Assembly (NCBI RefSeq): GCF_022829605.1
Contig: NZ_JAKSYD010000107.1
Span: 1 to 35,517 of the forward strand
Reading direction: 5' to 3'
DNA: 35,517 bases
Origin: Methylobacterium sp. E-065
GTDB taxonomy: Bacteria; Pseudomonadota; Alphaproteobacteria; Rhizobiales; Beijerinckiaceae
Shown here: positions 34,980 to 35,517 of the stretch, one piece after another
How positions within the stretch are numbered: the first letter of the stretch is position 1
Layout of the letters: each line of letters opens with the position of its first letter
Position numbers and translations under genes: made by a program
Notes under the pieces: model-generated
Seen by the model: only the letters and a program-made list of their open reading frames with translations
The model's database searches: none
What the model was told of the DNA's origin: nothing

Positions 34980-35390
34980 TTTGGCGGTTTGAAGCTTCGG
35001 CGTGATGGCCCGCCCGAAGGTTCAGGGACCGCGGGAAGCGGTGGCCACTGCGTGGGCCCAAAACCGATGCGTCGGGTTCTGAAGGTCGTAGTCAACATGG
35101 CCATGGCTAGTCATCCGCCAGCCGAGGAATGCGTGCGGCTTGGGTCGACCCCGGATAAGGGCCCCGGAAGCGTTCGCTTTATGTGTCACAACGCCAGGAC
35201 GTTGTAGCCGCCGGACCAACCACTCCCTCTCAACGGCAGCTGTTAAACTTCAAGCGGCCACTCCGGCGTCTTCGGTCGAAGGTCCGCTGATGGCGCGAGA
35301 CAGGCAGTCGTCAGAAGTCGGACGCACGTCTGGTTTCTTGATCCTACCTCCCGAGAGCAGACTGGCAGAAATCCACCCTAGTGCACTGAC
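34980..35390. other. Intergenic region without recognisable content
   Basis: I found no gene, RNA or repeat here. Bases 35379-35393 (CTAGTGCACTGACTC) probably include the terminal repeat of the element that follows. Confidence 0.4.
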
Positions 35391-35517
35391 TCAGACGGAT
35401 GGTTCAGGGGATCGGCTGACGGCGGCTAGGATGTCGGTGGCGGGTTTGGTCCAGACGAAAGGTCTGGCGCGCCGGTTGTGCTCGGCGATGTAGCGTTTGA
35501 TCGCCGCCTGAAGGTCG
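35391..35517 (-). mobile_element. IS630-type transposase, C-terminal end (runs off the window)
   Basis: The minus-strand frame reads DLQAAIKRYIAEHNRRARPF, then VWTKPATDILAAVSRSPEPSV and stop. The I-AEHN...PFVWT-...ILAAV ending is characteristic of IS630-family transposases. The rest lies beyond base 35517. CTAGTGCACTGACTCAGAC next to the stop fits the end of such an element, with TA as insertion site. Confidence 0.78.

Noticed and set aside
1..35517. CRISPR arrays and tRNA or rRNA genes
   Set aside because: I saw no regularly spaced direct repeats and no cloverleaf or ribosomal RNA sequence.

Overview
The window looks like chromosome or a large replicon of a Methylobacterium-type alphaproteobacterium (Hyphomicrobiales). 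Evidence: high GC, large PAS-rich HWE and LOV sensor kinases, an alphaproteobacterial methyl-accepting chemotaxis protein, and protein sequences that read like Methylobacterium homologues. The assignment comes from recognising sequence style, not from a search.

Layout. 1-1507: no convincing protein gene. It holds a possible insertion-sequence end, a strong small-RNA candidate on the minus strand (about 788-876, with an exposed UCCUCCC motif before a terminator) and dispersed repeats. 1508-9062: a hybrid HWE sensor kinase, a chemotaxis receptor, and a LysR regulator divergent from an unusual short-chain dehydrogenase. 9342-9974: an integrase gene broken by one amber codon. 10178-24262: a dense metabolic block, described below. 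24792-28510: a DUF1993 protein, a glycogen-debranching-type glycosidase and a small secreted protein. 28972-35517: a scarred region with an IS5-type element carrying a passenger gene, fragments of a BrkB/YihY protein and an AI-2E transporter, a broken LOV histidine kinase, a kinase C-terminal remnant and the end of an IS630-type transposase.

The central block is a selenium locus. senB (selenosugar synthase) and senA (selenoneine synthase, EgtB-like) are divergent. senC (selenophosphate synthase, SelD-like) lies in a minus-strand operon that also encodes a radical SAM/SPASM enzyme, a HAD hydrolase and a nucleoside phosphorylase. Divergent from that operon is a PhnD/PhnC/PhnE-type ABC importer whose binding protein resembles the family named 'putative selenate ABC transporter', followed by a DoxX-like membrane protein. 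Facing it is a four-gene operon with 4-bp overlaps: a DUF2064/CofC-like transferase, a GT-C membrane glycosyltransferase, a second radical SAM/SPASM enzyme and a GT2 glycosyltransferase.

Selenoneine biosynthesis by SenA/SenB/SenC is already known. The part that may be undescribed is the association of that core with a dedicated importer, two radical SAM enzymes, a phosphorylase, a HAD hydrolase and three sugar- or nucleotide-transferases. This suggests a longer selenium-metabolite pathway. No EgtD (hercynine synthase) is present here, so hercynine must come from elsewhere in the genome.

A composite intergenic repeat made of three modules in fixed order and orientation occurs at least seven times in the window, including on both sides of the selenium block.
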